Positions 56,301 through 62,246 of a stretch of DNA of 64,000 nt are shown one piece after another. The DNA comes from Aspidiotus rigidus (Eukaryota > Arthropoda > Insecta > Hemiptera > Diaspididae). The DNA is taken from assembly GCA_035079385.1 (NCBI GenBank), contig JAVHKY010000008.1:5626001-5690000 (forward strand). The letters run 5' to 3'. Each line of letters starts with the position of its first letter. Positions within the stretch are counted from its first letter, which is position 1. The notes beneath the pieces were generated by a model that saw nothing but the letters and a program-made list of their open reading frames with translations, was not told the DNA's origin and did not search any database. A program made the translations under genes and the position numbers.

Positions 56301-57805
56301 CATATGAGATCGCGCCTGATAAGCGGGTATCTCGACCTAAAAGTTTTGGGTTGGACGTTCTATAAAATTTCGAACCCTTAGCTCGAATTTCTATCAAATC
56401 CTAGTTACTAGAGCCAAGAATTCTTCATATTCCCTTTGATACTCGATTCAAAGCTCGAAAGGAGTACAGGTGGAACGTACAAATCTCTCTTTATCAGTAT
56501 CTAAATTCCATTCCCTCTTCTTCGTACTCACGGCTTGGAAACTGAAATTTCTTGAAATTACGGCTCTGGGAAAAAGGGGGGGAGTTCATGAAACAAATTC
56601 CTCGTTGAAATTGGTTCTGTAAATCTCTGTGTCATTGTAGAATTATGGCTCACATTGGGGTAAAATTTTATTGTTGTAGAACTTGTAAAACGTATGTGCC
56701 TTCCGAGTTTGATGTCTCCAAACGTAGAATTGTTTGTTCACTTGATAGTCTACGCTTATAAATATTTTTTTTAACTCGTTGAAAAATATATTTATCTCAT
56801 CATTAATAACGCGAGTATACCTTGAATTAATCATTTCGTTGATTTTTTAAATTCTCTATGTAGCCACTCGACACGGTTATTGGCTGCAACCACATTACGT
56901 AATGTCTTGGGAACGCGTAATTTATCGGAAATCTTATCTGACCGTGCCGCCATCACGCATACAATGCAGTCTTTGCTCGATGTGGCCACCGATCCATGGG
57001 GCATCAAAGTTGAACGAGTGGAAATGTAAGTACCTAGATACATTTTGGATGTATGGAGGGAGGAGGGGAAGTACGTCGGCCTTCGAGTGAGCTTAATGAT
57101 GCTGAATTGAAGGACCTTGAAGCCAACGCTTAGATACCTCTCGACACCGGTTCCACAGTAGGAGGACAACTCGCTCCTTCTGCTTGGAACGACCCTAATT
57201 TAGCACTGGAAAGATGAAAATCCGACCAACAAATTTCCTGGCGAGAAGAATTCACTTCCTTTCCCACCGATGGATCAATTAGGGAGGAGGGTGGGGATAC
57301 CCCGGCACATTTCAACGTGTAAGACTGACGACGTATTTCGATTTTTCAGAAAGGATGTCCGTCTACCTCAACAATTGCAACGTGCCATGGCTGCTGAAGC
57401 TGAAGCTGCTCGTGAAGCTCGAGCCAAAGTGATTGCGGCTGAGGGTGAAATGAGAGCGTCTCGCGCTCTAAAAGAAGCTTCTGACGTCATTGTCGAAAGT
57501 CCAGCGGCTCTTCAGGTTGGTGATTTTTTGAATAAGCCCTTTCACACGGTGATGAGAATGTGAATTTATTGATCGAATAATATTAAGAAGAATGAATGAG
57601 AGCCCCTATTTTGTCTGCAGTGCTTCTTGTGTAATGTTGTAAATTTTTCTCTTTCTCTTTTTAGCTCCGTTATCTGCAAACATTGAATACCATTTCGGCG
57701 GAGAAAAATTCGACCATAATTTTCCCACTCCCCATCGACTTGTTGAACGCATTCCTACCAAATTTACGAAGAGGGCACGAAGGACAGGACTCTGGGAAGC
57801 AGTAA
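20311..57805 (+). CDS. Stomatin/MEC-2/podocin family (band 7, PHB domain) membrane protein
   Basis: Integral scaffold protein that inserts into the inner leaflet by a hydrophobic hairpin, oligomerises, binds cholesterol and modulates ion channels; MEC-2 relatives tune mechanosensory DEG/ENaC channels. Exons: one of 20311-20392, 20994-21039 or 38485-38611 (alternative starts), then 45519-45616 (hairpin), 48563-48718, one of 49100-49197 or 55860-55957, then 56864-57025, 57350-57515 and 57665-57805. All junctions are GT-AG and in phase. Isoforms would be 300, 288 or 315 residues. Signature runs are [55 protein letters not shown] and [16 protein letters not shown]. The protein ends about 46 residues into the last exon. 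The 37.5-kb span is mostly repeat-filled introns. Which insect stomatin paralog this is, I cannot say. Confidence 0.93.
20994..21039 (+). CDS. Stomatin alternative first coding exon b
   Basis: Tandem ATGs at 20994 and 20997 start [15 protein letters not shown] (15 codons), ending in one G before GTATGT. The phase is the same as exons a and c. Being only 600 bp downstream of exon a, it probably has its own promoter in the CT-rich stretch 20750-20810 or just after it (inference). Short length makes this the least certain of the three. Confidence 0.62.
22400..22655. mobile_element. hAT-like MITE, copy 1
   Basis: 256 bp from CAGGGGTGAGGACC to GGTTCTCACCCCTG. The terminal inverted repeats start CAGGGGTGAG, the hAT style, and are flanked by the perfect 8-bp target duplication GACAACAG (22392-22399 and 22656-22663). 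The interior is composed of GGTTC/GGAACC words. Confidence 0.8.
23526..23781. mobile_element. hAT-like MITE, copy 2 (same insertion, duplicated)
   Basis: Same length as copy 1, the same flanking GACAACAG (23518-23525 and 23782-23789) and the same neighbours, so it was copied with the surrounding arm and did not insert again. The first base of the left end is mutated (CGGGGGTGAG). Confidence 0.78.
24702..25340 (+). pseudogene. Relic of a repeat-borne protein (family name not known to me)
   Basis: Two overlapping open pieces, 24702-24884 ([32 protein letters not shown]) and 24853-25137 ([20 protein letters not shown]), are adjacent parts of one protein broken by a frameshift; further decayed pieces follow to about 25340. 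I recall similarly worded ORFs scattered in arthropod genomes in repeat contexts, but cannot name a characterised family. It lies between the innermost inverted blocks of the complex. Confidence 0.5.
25380..26240 (+). pseudogene. Reverse transcriptase/RNase H relic (DIRS-like)
   Basis: In shifting frames I read [11 protein letters not shown], then the RT active-site box [11 protein letters not shown] near 25670-25700, then an open piece 25825-26238 with [17 protein letters not shown] and, near 26140-26180, [11 protein letters not shown], the RNase H start. The YLDD box, the LGSL-x-AACPA wording and SDAS-x-x-GWGA resemble the RT/RNase H of DIRS-type (tyrosine recombinase) retroelements more than Gypsy or LINE elements. 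At least two frameshifts and stops; no recombinase seen. Class assignment is inference. Confidence 0.6.
27448..27703. mobile_element. hAT-like MITE, copy 3 (inverted, in the right arm)
   Basis: Reverse-oriented copy, CAGGGGTGAAAACC to ...CTCACCCCTG, flanked by CTGTTGTC (27440-27447 and 27704-27711), the reverse complement of GACAACAG. This confirms that the right arm is an inverted duplicate of the left. Confidence 0.78.
28099..28577. mobile_element. Young hAT-type MITE, 479 bp, nested in the right arm
   Basis: Termini TAGTGATGGGCGGTTATCGG and its near inverse at the other end, flanked by a perfect 8-bp duplication ATACCTCT (28091-28098 and 28578-28585). Removing it restores the sequence of the left arm near 21800 (GATACCTCTTGCCTC against its reverse complement), so it inserted after the inverted duplication formed. 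The interior repeats AACCGGTT/ATCGGTTA words. Confidence 0.88.
28618..29150. other. Intron sequence without recognised feature
   Basis: About 530 bp of ordinary A/T-rich intron between the inverted-repeat complex and a GC-richer block. I see nothing in it. Confidence 0.5.
29150..29710. repeat. GC-rich block, probably transposon-derived
   Basis: Noticeably richer in G and C than its neighbours, and open on both strands (29229-29549 on +, 29163-29486 on -). Both translations are Pro/Thr/Gly/Cys-rich and neither shows a domain I know. The composition and the lack of similarity to the host introns suggest the 5' part of a retrotransposon, but this is unproven. Confidence 0.35.
29711..31205. other. 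Intron sequence without recognised feature
   Basis: A/T-rich intron with an AG microsatellite (29895-29910). Open frames here are short and have no recognisable motif. Confidence 0.45.
31214..31402 (-). pseudogene. GIY-YIG endonuclease relic (Penelope-like element)
   Basis: In one minus-strand frame with a single internal TAA, I read [20 protein letters not shown], then QQQSLRE, stop, and later [18 protein letters not shown]...C..C...(Y/H).GKTR...LR and the following A...DH.F.F match the order of the GIY-YIG nuclease module carried by Penelope-like retroelements. Only this fragment is present. Confidence 0.45.
31900..34125. repeat. TGACGTCA-rich intronic repeat block 1
   Basis: Contains repeated variants of CTGTGACGTCACAAGGCTGA (31.93-32.31 kb) interleaved with GATAGGAGGGGGACTT and ACAGGTTCCCT words, a C-rich run at 32452-32477, and TATACTAGG/TATACCAGG words at 33.5-33.6 kb. 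No protein-coding sequence recognised. Parts recur upstream of the ZP exons (0.8 kb) and at 35, 41-45 and 50-54 kb. Confidence 0.65.
34130..34310 (-). pseudogene. LINE reverse transcriptase C-terminal relic
   Basis: Minus strand reads [29 protein letters not shown], then a stop where the family has Trp, then [19 protein letters not shown]. The wording (C)E-x-W-x-x-YRR...L..F....LRKI..IKW.D...Y.DVL.RAG is the standard region after the RT catalytic core in several LINE clades. One in-frame TGA replaces the Trp codon. Confidence 0.72.
34380..35110. repeat. Mobile-element segment duplicated at 46.63-47.5 kb, with ~80-bp tandem repeat
   Basis: Shares long runs with 46.86-47.5 kb (for example ATGACTGTTGATGGAGGTG and the GTAAATCAATTTGTCGTG end). 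Between 34.66 and 34.99 kb, units of about 78-85 bp repeat, each with GTGTGCACTACTTACTT and GAGTGCACAACTTAT. The 3' end carries only the first residues of the transposase piece seen complete at 47.4 kb ([16 protein letters not shown]), then diverges at a GCACAGGTTC word. Confidence 0.65.
35111..35590. other. Intron with short copies of the TGACGTCA repeat family
   Basis: Holds TATGACGTCATCG near 35221, a GATAGGAG-like word and a copy of the 0.64-0.74 kb sequence. No gene seen. Confidence 0.5.
35600..35870 (+). pseudogene. Mutator-like (FLYWCH-type) transposase C-terminal relic
   Basis: Frame 35472-35774 ends with [19 protein letters not shown] and MQKEQ...[12 protein letters not shown]-x-x-RFQ...HHPNFW-x-F...L..EQ and a later, frame-shifted [11 protein letters not shown] follow the tail of the MULE transposases often associated with FLYWCH domains in insects. 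The reading frame breaks after 35774. Confidence 0.5.
35871..36835. other. Intron with a T/G tract and short repeats
   Basis: Contains T14 followed by G10-11 near 35965-35992 and an ACAGGTTCCCC word at 36018. I see no coding sequence; frames over the tract are artefacts of low complexity. Confidence 0.5.
36842..36928. ncRNA. Candidate hairpin RNA precursor
   Basis: Arms 36842-36875 and 36895-36928 are inverted repeats of 34 bp with a single mismatch (CAATTGAAGCGCTGCGTGG start), separated by a 19-nt loop. A transcript from either strand folds into a long unbranched stem. Size and loop fit a pre-miRNA or endo-siRNA hairpin, but a stem this perfect can also be a young tiny inverted-repeat element. 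Expression is unknown. Confidence 0.4.
37268..38016 (-). CDS. Candidate antisense nested gene, last two exons
   Basis: Minus strand: a terminal piece 37475-37310 after TTCCAG encodes [20 protein letters not shown] and an acidic/polar tail ending ETKKEKL-stop, with AATAAA (37268-37273) 37 nt beyond the stop. An upstream piece 38016-37959, between TTCAAG and GTGCGT, encodes [18 protein letters not shown] and ends TG, which joins the next exon's G to give Trp in frame. No initiator Met or homolog recognised. It is antisense to the stomatin intron just upstream of first exon c. Confidence 0.28.
38485..38611 (+). CDS. Stomatin alternative first coding exon c
   Basis: ATG at 38485 opens 42 codons ([17 protein letters not shown]..., ending LLTDQTK) plus one G before GTATAC. 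Same phase as exons a and b, so it joins 45519 to give TKA-TDRNEF. The frame is open upstream to 38413 with no earlier ATG. Codon use and a Pro/Gly/Ala composition look coding. It lies 18 kb downstream of exon a, beyond the inverted-repeat complex. Confidence 0.72.
38612..39850. other. Intron without recognised feature
   Basis: About 1.2 kb after stomatin exon c. I see no repeat family member or coding signal. Confidence 0.5.
39850..42300. mobile_element. Foldback-like repeat cluster with ~278-bp units and T/G tracts
   Basis: Three direct units begin near 39878, 40155 and 40433 (spacing about 277-278 bp), each with ATCAACAAGA-like and AAGTTCATTTTTGT words. Inverted counterparts lie at 41.27-41.40 and 41.96-42.23 kb: 40369-40604 pairs with 41965-42226, and 40608-40715 with 41270-41405. 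T12-14 followed by G10-11 at 40530-40551 pairs with C/A tracts at 42020-42045. The centre (41.45-41.9 kb) holds TGACGTCA and GGACTTGG words and the hairpin at 41680. Confidence 0.6.
41680..41734. repeat. 25-bp hairpin with 5-nt loop
   Basis: AATAAACGCGAAAGACG... at 41680-41704 is inverted at 41710-41734 with one mismatch, loop GACGT. It could be a cruciform-forming sequence or a tiny palindromic insertion. Confidence 0.6.
42590..43132. mobile_element. DNA transposon remnant with ~200-bp terminal inverted repeats
   Basis: Ends TATACCAGGTGGGGCA and TGCCCCACCCGGTATA, with imperfect inverted symmetry for about 200 bp (CTGAGCCGAGTT, CTCAATTTTATCTT and CAAAAATTGA in both arms). About 543 bp, no coding capacity. 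A TA target duplication would fit a Tc1/mariner-type MITE, but the ends do not show a family-diagnostic motif. Confidence 0.6.
43133..45518. repeat. TGACGTCA-rich intronic repeat block 2
   Basis: Includes the composites TCAAGGTCA...TGACGTCATCAAGCG (43.93 and 44.08 kb), TATGACGTCACAGG (43.87 kb), paired TGACGTCA copies near 44.49-44.51 kb, C/A homopolymer runs at 44.30 and 44.39 kb and a T22 tract near 45.21 kb. No coding sequence until the hairpin exon of stomatin. Confidence 0.6.
45519..45616 (+). CDS. Stomatin exon: membrane hairpin
   Basis: After TTTCAG, 98 nt encode [16 protein letters not shown] followed by [16 protein letters not shown], then GTAAGT. The hydrophobic stretch with a central Pro (TFPIS) is the family's membrane-inserting hairpin; the Pro is the residue known to keep both termini cytosolic. 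The Cys just after it (FYC) is a likely palmitoylation site by analogy with stomatin. Confidence 0.88.
45617..46630. other. Intron without recognised feature
   Basis: About 1 kb between the stomatin hairpin exon and a transposase-bearing segment. Nothing recognised. Confidence 0.5.
46630..47420. repeat. Second copy of the duplicated segment with ~80-bp tandem units
   Basis: Carries tandem GTGTGCACTACTTACTT/GAGTGCACAACTTAT units at 46.64-46.85 and 47.13-47.35 kb flanking the sequence shared with 34.39-34.65 kb. It leads directly into the transposase relic, so tandem units and transposase probably belong to one element. Confidence 0.6.
47430..47931 (+). pseudogene. Mutator-like transposase C-terminal relic (SWIM zinc finger, AT-hook tail)
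   Basis: The first piece reads [20 protein letters not shown] to about 47520. After a +1 shift, 47515-47931 reads [25 protein letters not shown] and [17 protein letters not shown], which is a CxC...CxH SWIM zinc finger. Then comes one in-frame TGA (47824-47826) and [24 protein letters not shown], ending LLFQ-TAA. The KRKRGRP basic AT-hook-like tail after SWIM is typical of insect MULE transposases. Damage is slight: one shift and one stop. Confidence 0.72.
47932..48562. other. Intron after the transposase relic
   Basis: An open frame 48077-48346 has no motif I recognise and may be the 3' part of the same mobile element. The rest is ordinary intron up to the TTACAG acceptor. Confidence 0.4.
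48563..48718 (+). CDS. Stomatin exon: start of PHB domain
   Basis: 156 nt (52 codons, phase 0 at both ends) encode [16 protein letters not shown] through [13 protein letters not shown], the first beta-rich part of the band 7 domain. Acceptor TTACAG, donor GTAAAT. Confidence 0.92.
49100..49197 (+). CDS. Stomatin alternative PHB exon A (mutually exclusive with 55860-55957)
   Basis: 98 nt between ATTTAG and GTTAGC encode [16 protein letters not shown], then [16 protein letters not shown], plus AG of a Ser codon. The segment corresponds to VLTKDSVTV...YRV of other stomatins. Length 98 is not a multiple of three, so it cannot be included together with its twin exon without a frameshift. Confidence 0.85.
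49198..51000. repeat. Intron with CT microsatellites and TGACGTCA repeats
   Basis: Holds CT repeats (about 50039-50060 and 50189-50218), TGACGTCA copies near 49990, 50157 and 50368, and GATGGTCGAAATTT-type degenerate units to 50.96 kb. No coding sequence seen. Confidence 0.55.
51001..51790. other. A/T-extreme island of possible organellar origin
   Basis: Almost wholly A and T, unlike both flanks. Contains the word AAAATTTCCAATTTA twice about 340 bp apart. On the minus strand, long frames rich in Ile, Phe, Leu, Asn, Tyr and Lys are open (51146-51412, 51535-51786), as in insect mitochondrial genes. I could not align it to a specific mitochondrial gene with confidence, so an A/T satellite or a fragment of another A/T-rich genome is equally possible. 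Confidence 0.35.
51940..52690. repeat. Degenerate minisatellite, GATAGGAGGGGGACTTGG type
   Basis: Tandem, diverged units of about 40-65 bp of the form GATAGGAGGGGGACTTGG, AAAAATTCTGACC, CTCAAGCTATG. The same unit appears singly or in short runs at 32.1-32.35, 41.55-41.85, 50.7-50.95 and 53.7-54.1 kb, the last in inverse sense (CCAAGTCCTCCTCTAT). Confidence 0.65.
52691..55859. other. Intron between alternative exons, repeat-rich
   Basis: Contains CATAGAACAGGTTCCCTG (52732), the inverted repeat 53075-53226, minisatellite fragments (53.7-54.2 kb) and TGACGTCA at 54415. The part 54.6-55.85 kb shows nothing I recognise except the T-rich tract before exon B. Confidence 0.45.
53075..53226. repeat. 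Imperfect terminal inverted repeat element
   Basis: About 47 bp at each end, left containing TTGTGCGATACTCATGTTTA and right its diverged inverse, both with ATTGCGAC at the inner edge, around a 60-bp centre. Probably an old MITE. Confidence 0.5.
55860..55957 (+). CDS. Stomatin alternative PHB exon B (mutually exclusive with 49100-49197)
   Basis: 98 nt between GTTAG and GTAATT encode [16 protein letters not shown], then [16 protein letters not shown], plus AG of a Ser codon. It matches exon A residue for residue without gaps, about 19 identities in 33, and has the same start and end phases. It brings in two cysteines (VCVD, YYC) absent from A. Confidence 0.85.
55958..56863. other. Intron without recognised feature
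   Basis: About 900 bp of A/T-rich intron after stomatin exon B. Nothing recognised. Confidence 0.5.
56864..57025 (+). CDS. Stomatin exon: middle of PHB domain
   Basis: 162 nt after ATGTAG; the first C completes Ser with the AG of either alternative exon. It encodes [19 protein letters not shown] to WGIKVERVE, the most conserved part of the family, and ends AT before GTAAGT. Confidence 0.92.
57350..57515 (+). CDS. Stomatin exon: end of PHB domain and oligomerisation helix
   Basis: 166 nt after TTTCAG encode (I)[13 protein letters not shown], then the Ala/Glu/Arg-rich helix [19 protein letters not shown] and [13 protein letters not shown]. The helix mediates oligomerisation in stomatins. Confidence 0.93.
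57665..57805 (+). CDS. Stomatin last exon
   Basis: 141 nt including TAA, after TTTTAG. It encodes [31 protein letters not shown] and a short polar end (GQDSGKQ). YLQTL...[14 protein letters not shown] is the conserved C-terminal element of stomatins needed for oligomerisation and cholesterol binding. Confidence 0.93.
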   Translation, partial: LRYLQTLNTISAEKNSTIIFPLPIDLLNAFLPNLRRGHEGQDSGKQ

Positions 57806-60800
57806 TTCTCCTCCGTACACGTAAAAGCGTTATAAAATACGCTTCAAGTTACAATTTCACTCGTCATAGCATTAACATATTATTGTTCATGTTGATATTA
57901 TACTCTTTTTCTATACATAAATTTTCTAATTATATTACATGATTATTCACTCGATCACGGGCTTAGCAATGGCTGTTTTTATCTTCGAAGTATTTTGAAA
58001 AAAAAAAAGAATTAAAAGTGAAAAATAAAAAAATGATATTAAATGTTGAAAATCGGCCCGTAAATTTTTGCACAAATGCGTGAGTCTTTTTTTCTCTCTT
58101 TTTTATTAAACTGAAGCTCGATTGTGTACTCACGTCGTTTTCATAAAAATTACTTTACCAAATAAGTTCACTTTTGTAGTGTCCTTTAAAAATTTCATTA
58201 AAATTAGGCCTTAAATCCTTCAAAATAATTATCTATTTATTAAAATATGATTTTTAAGTACTCAAGTCTGTAAGTGCTTTGGGATAGAACTGAACTACAT
58301 CATGTCTAGATTTCAGTTGTTGTGTTGGAAAAATTCCTAATTTTAATAATGATAAAATTTTCTCAATATCTGTTCTTCTTCCTTTTTACCCTAAATGTAC
58401 ATTTAATTTTCTTTTGTTATACCTAACGTAAACTACTGTAGGTAGGTAGCGTACTTTTATTTGTATTTGATGCACACTCGTTTCGATACTGTAATACTAA
58501 GGAACTTTTTTTTTTGTATTCTAAGTTTTAAACTTTACCATTTTAATGTTTTGAAGTTACTATTCTTAAAGTTGATGTTATTTTGTTTCAGATTTACCTA
58601 CCCTGTACACCGCTTCTTTTCATTTTCTATAATAATTAATCTTTTTGTAATGATGAAGAGTTTCTGAATTTTATTTCCTGAAAATGGCGGCTTAGAAGGA
58701 GATCCTGAGTCGCAAATTTTGAAGAACGTACGAAATCAAATGTAGCGGAACACTGTTTGGATACCTGATAAGGGATAGTCATAGTTTCAAAATTAAAACC
58801 AAAAGTCATTTTTTTATTTTGATATAGGTATTTCTGCAAGATTGACGATAAAGAGAAAAGAATTGGATGCGATATCTGCCGATATAAGCTTTCATCAGAT
58901 GAAGAGAAAATTATAATCATGTGTTCGACACCGCAGCGACTCCTCTACTGTTTTTGTTGGAATTTGAATTTCTCGCAATTTTAGTTATTGTTCAGATTGT
59001 GAAAATCGACGCGTAAATCGTGCGGAGAAATAATTGGATGAAAATAAGAAGCGAGCGGGTGGAATTATAACATTGAGAAATTGAGAGTTGTGGGATGGAA
59101 AGGAAGTCGTAAGATTCGAAGATGAGTTTTTCTTTTGATGGTGACTCTTGATGTACGTATTTTCATTTTGTGGTAGACAATATATGGCAGTGTTCAAGAG
59201 GTGATGACAAACTGAAAAATACGACACCTCACAGAGAAAAATGTTTATGTACGAGAACTCATAACTCTTACCTAACCACTTGATTTGTGGGAGACGAGTG
59301 GGAATCCGGATAACGAAGAATCGCCTTCAAAAAAAAAAAAAAAAAAAAAAGATATCGGCTTTAACTGCGTTAATATAGCTACAATAGAAATATCGATACG
59401 TAGAATTCATTCAAAACACATTGGCTTCGTTTCTTCATTTATTTCAAATAAAAATACGTTCGCTACCTAAGTTTGAAAGACGCGGTTGAAATGAATTGGG
59501 TTAGAGAAATTTATTATTATTTTTTTTTATTGTTTATTTACAGCAATAATTTAACATCTGAGGTCCTTATCGCTGACAATAATACATGTTAAACAGTACT
59601 GTACGTAGATTAATCTCGTGTGAAAATAAGAAAATCTGCACTGTTTCTTCCAAATCCTCTAGTGCTACATACTCATATAGACCTGTCATATTTTGAAGAA
59701 AAATCAGTTTTGTACAAAAAGGATCAGTTCCCAGAGAGAATGGCATAGATTTCATATCTGCTGTCGACTCTAACAGGGAATTCTTAGATGCACCCAGCTG
59801 TACAAGCACCTGTTGTTGGCACGATTCTTTAAATTCGCTTGATCACGCTAAATACGGATTTTATGTTGAATTCTGGACCAAAAAATTTAGATACTATGTG
59901 TTAACCCAAGCGTTAGAATATCAGATTCTCGGTAGCTACCTAGTTTTTCAGTTTCTTTTAACCTTGCGACGAATGAAACTTAGATGTATGAGATACAATG
60001 TAACAACTATCCGTCATCACTAGTACCTAAGTAAGTACAGGTACATAAAAACTCTGCGGAAAATTGTGATATTGTATCAAGAAACGGATCGTGGCTAATG
60101 CATGTATATATGTTACCGTATACCGTTGACTTCTTCTAACGATGAAGTAATATTATTCATCGATACACTTTGAGCTTATAGTGCCCACCTATTTCAGTTT
60201 CATAAAATTTAAATGAGCGATGTGATTCACGAAAAAATGAGATAATGCTTCCCCAAGATCGATGAAATCGTCAACCAATATTCTTAAGAGGGTAGGTAGG
60301 TACCCCGAACTCAATAATACTGAACGTCAATAAGAAATTTATTGAAAATTGATGAAATGAGACCTTTAAAAATATTTTCAAGGTGCATGTAGAACCGTTT
60401 TTCGATGACAGATTGTCTTTTCTCGTTATGATCTCATTTAGTTGTCGCGTATCGTCGCAAAATGAAACGTTCCTCATCGAGCGATATGATATATTATGCT
60501 GCAATCGTTGATCGAGAACGGACAACACGTTTCCCAACGATACATGACATCTAATTGAAATATGATCTGTCAGCAAAAAACGAAAACGGTTCTGAATTCA
60601 GCGTAAAAAATATAACTAGAAACAAACTATCTCGATTATCATTTCATTGATTTTCAAAAAATTTTCAATTTGTTGCATAGTGCAATATTACAGTTTTTGG
60701 ATTTTCTCTGCAACCAAGATTTTGCAATCAGCCCTAAGCTTTCACCGTTATATAAGACAACATTTCAGAGGAAGCAATTTCTACTTTCTAGACTAGAGAG

Positions 60801-61117
60801 TTCTTTATCCCGGGGAAAAAAAAAAATAAAAATAATGACGGTTAAAAACTCTGAAAAAAGATTTGACTTCTCGCCAGACTCGCGCTTGGTGGTGACTTTT
60901 AGTACTACAAATGCTTGTCTCTATCGTCATCCATAACGTATTGAACGTATCGAAATCCTTACTTCCGTACAGAAAATTCGCCTACTATACTTGTGCATGC
61001 GTATTTATGTACACTTCCTTGCCATTCAGTTTTCTAAATTTTCAATCATTTACAAATCCTAAATACTGGTTCTTATATGTATAAATTCATTTAGTGTTCC
61101 TGTTAGTACATTATTAA
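57806..61117. other. Intergenic spacer between stomatin and UBE2G1
   Basis: Contains the stomatin 3' UTR and then about 3 kb with A tracts (59331-59350) and no recognisable gene. A TTATATAAG sequence near 60751 could be a core promoter element for the E2 gene, but the distance to its ATG (about 370 bp) leaves this open. Confidence 0.45.
58024..58029 (+). terminator. Polyadenylation signal of the stomatin gene
   Basis: AATAAA 219 nt after the TAA stop, in an A-rich stretch. Confidence 0.5.
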
Positions 61118-62246
61118 ATGTCCGAACCACAATCTTCTTTGTTACTAAGGAAACAGTTAGCAGGTAAGAATCGGTGGTTATGCTCTTCCCTCGCTGGTTC
61201 ACACTGAGTATCAAATTTCGTTCACCTTGCGATCTGTAGCTCCCAATATGAACATAAATCCATCTTAAATTTACATTCGGTGAATGCCGATAGTTTGTTT
61301 CGAACAATTCCGATCATGCATCAAATTCGTTCCATAATGTCGTTGGATGATGCTGCAGATTTAGGTTATTGTTTCTCGGAGCAATGAGATCGATAGTAGC
61401 ATTATCTTCACGTACGAGGAAACTCATTTCTTTCGAATATATATTGAATTCGAAAGATATTTGTATTTGTTGCAGAACTGAATAAGAATCCTGTCGAAGG
61501 ATTTTCTGCGGGATTAATCGACGATGCTGATATTTACAGATGGGAAGTTCTAATCATTGGCCCGCCCGATACGCTTTAGTGAGTAATCGATTAAGGATTA
61601 TGTTCATGTGATTGGTTCTTACTTGAAAAATTTCAAGATCCTGAAAATTTCTGTGCTGGATTTTCGCAATATATTACATTCGTCAATATCGTGTTTTTTG
61701 TTCACAGTGAAGGCGGATTTTTCAAAGCACATCTATATTTTCCTAAAGAATATCCGCTGAGGCCGCCAAAAATGAAATTCGTAACCGAGATATGGCATCC
61801 TAATAGTGAGTACTTCTCAGGAACTACTGTTTTACTAGGGCGCGATTCGACGCGTGGGAAATCCATTATCATTCCTTTGTTCCGAAACATTATGGCGAGT
61901 TGCTGTGTACAGATGCAGTCCCACGCGTTAATTATGTCGTAAACGTTTATCAGTTGAATAATTTATATATTTTCTCTTCTTCACAGTCGATAAAAGCGGT
62001 GATGTTTGTATTTCAATTCTTCACGAGCCAGGTGACGACAAATATGGTTACGAAAAAGCCAGTGAAAGGTGGCTACCTGTGCATACCGTGGAAACTATCC
62101 TAATATCTGTGATCTCGATGCTCGCCGACCCGAATGATGAAAGTCCTGCCAATGTAGACGCTGCTAAAGAATGGAGAGAAAATTATCAGGAATTTAAAAG
62201 AAAAGTCGCCCGTTGCGTACGAAAAAGTCAAGAAGATTGTTTGTAG
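61118..62246 (+). CDS. UBE2G1: Ubiquitin-conjugating enzyme E2 G1
   Basis: E2 enzyme that takes ubiquitin from E1 onto its active-site Cys and passes it to targets with an E3. Four exons, 61118-61163, 61476-61578, 61708-61805 and 61987-62246, all GT-AG and in phase, total 507 nt for 168 residues. The chain starts MSEPQSSLLLRKQLAELNKN and contains PVEGFSAGLIDD, EVLIIGPPDTLYEGG, the HPN motif (residues 80-82) and the catalytic Cys 90 in GDVCISILHEPG. The acidic loop after the Cys (EPGDDKYGYEKASERW) is the insertion typical of the G1/G2/R1 branch. The end, EFKRKVARCVRKSQED, is G1-like. Length agrees with the family (about 170). Intact and complete. Confidence 0.96.

Noticed and set aside
60751..60759. 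TTATATAAG as the UBE2G1 TATA box
   Set aside because: It is about 370 bp from the ATG with no other promoter evidence, so it is noted but not annotated.
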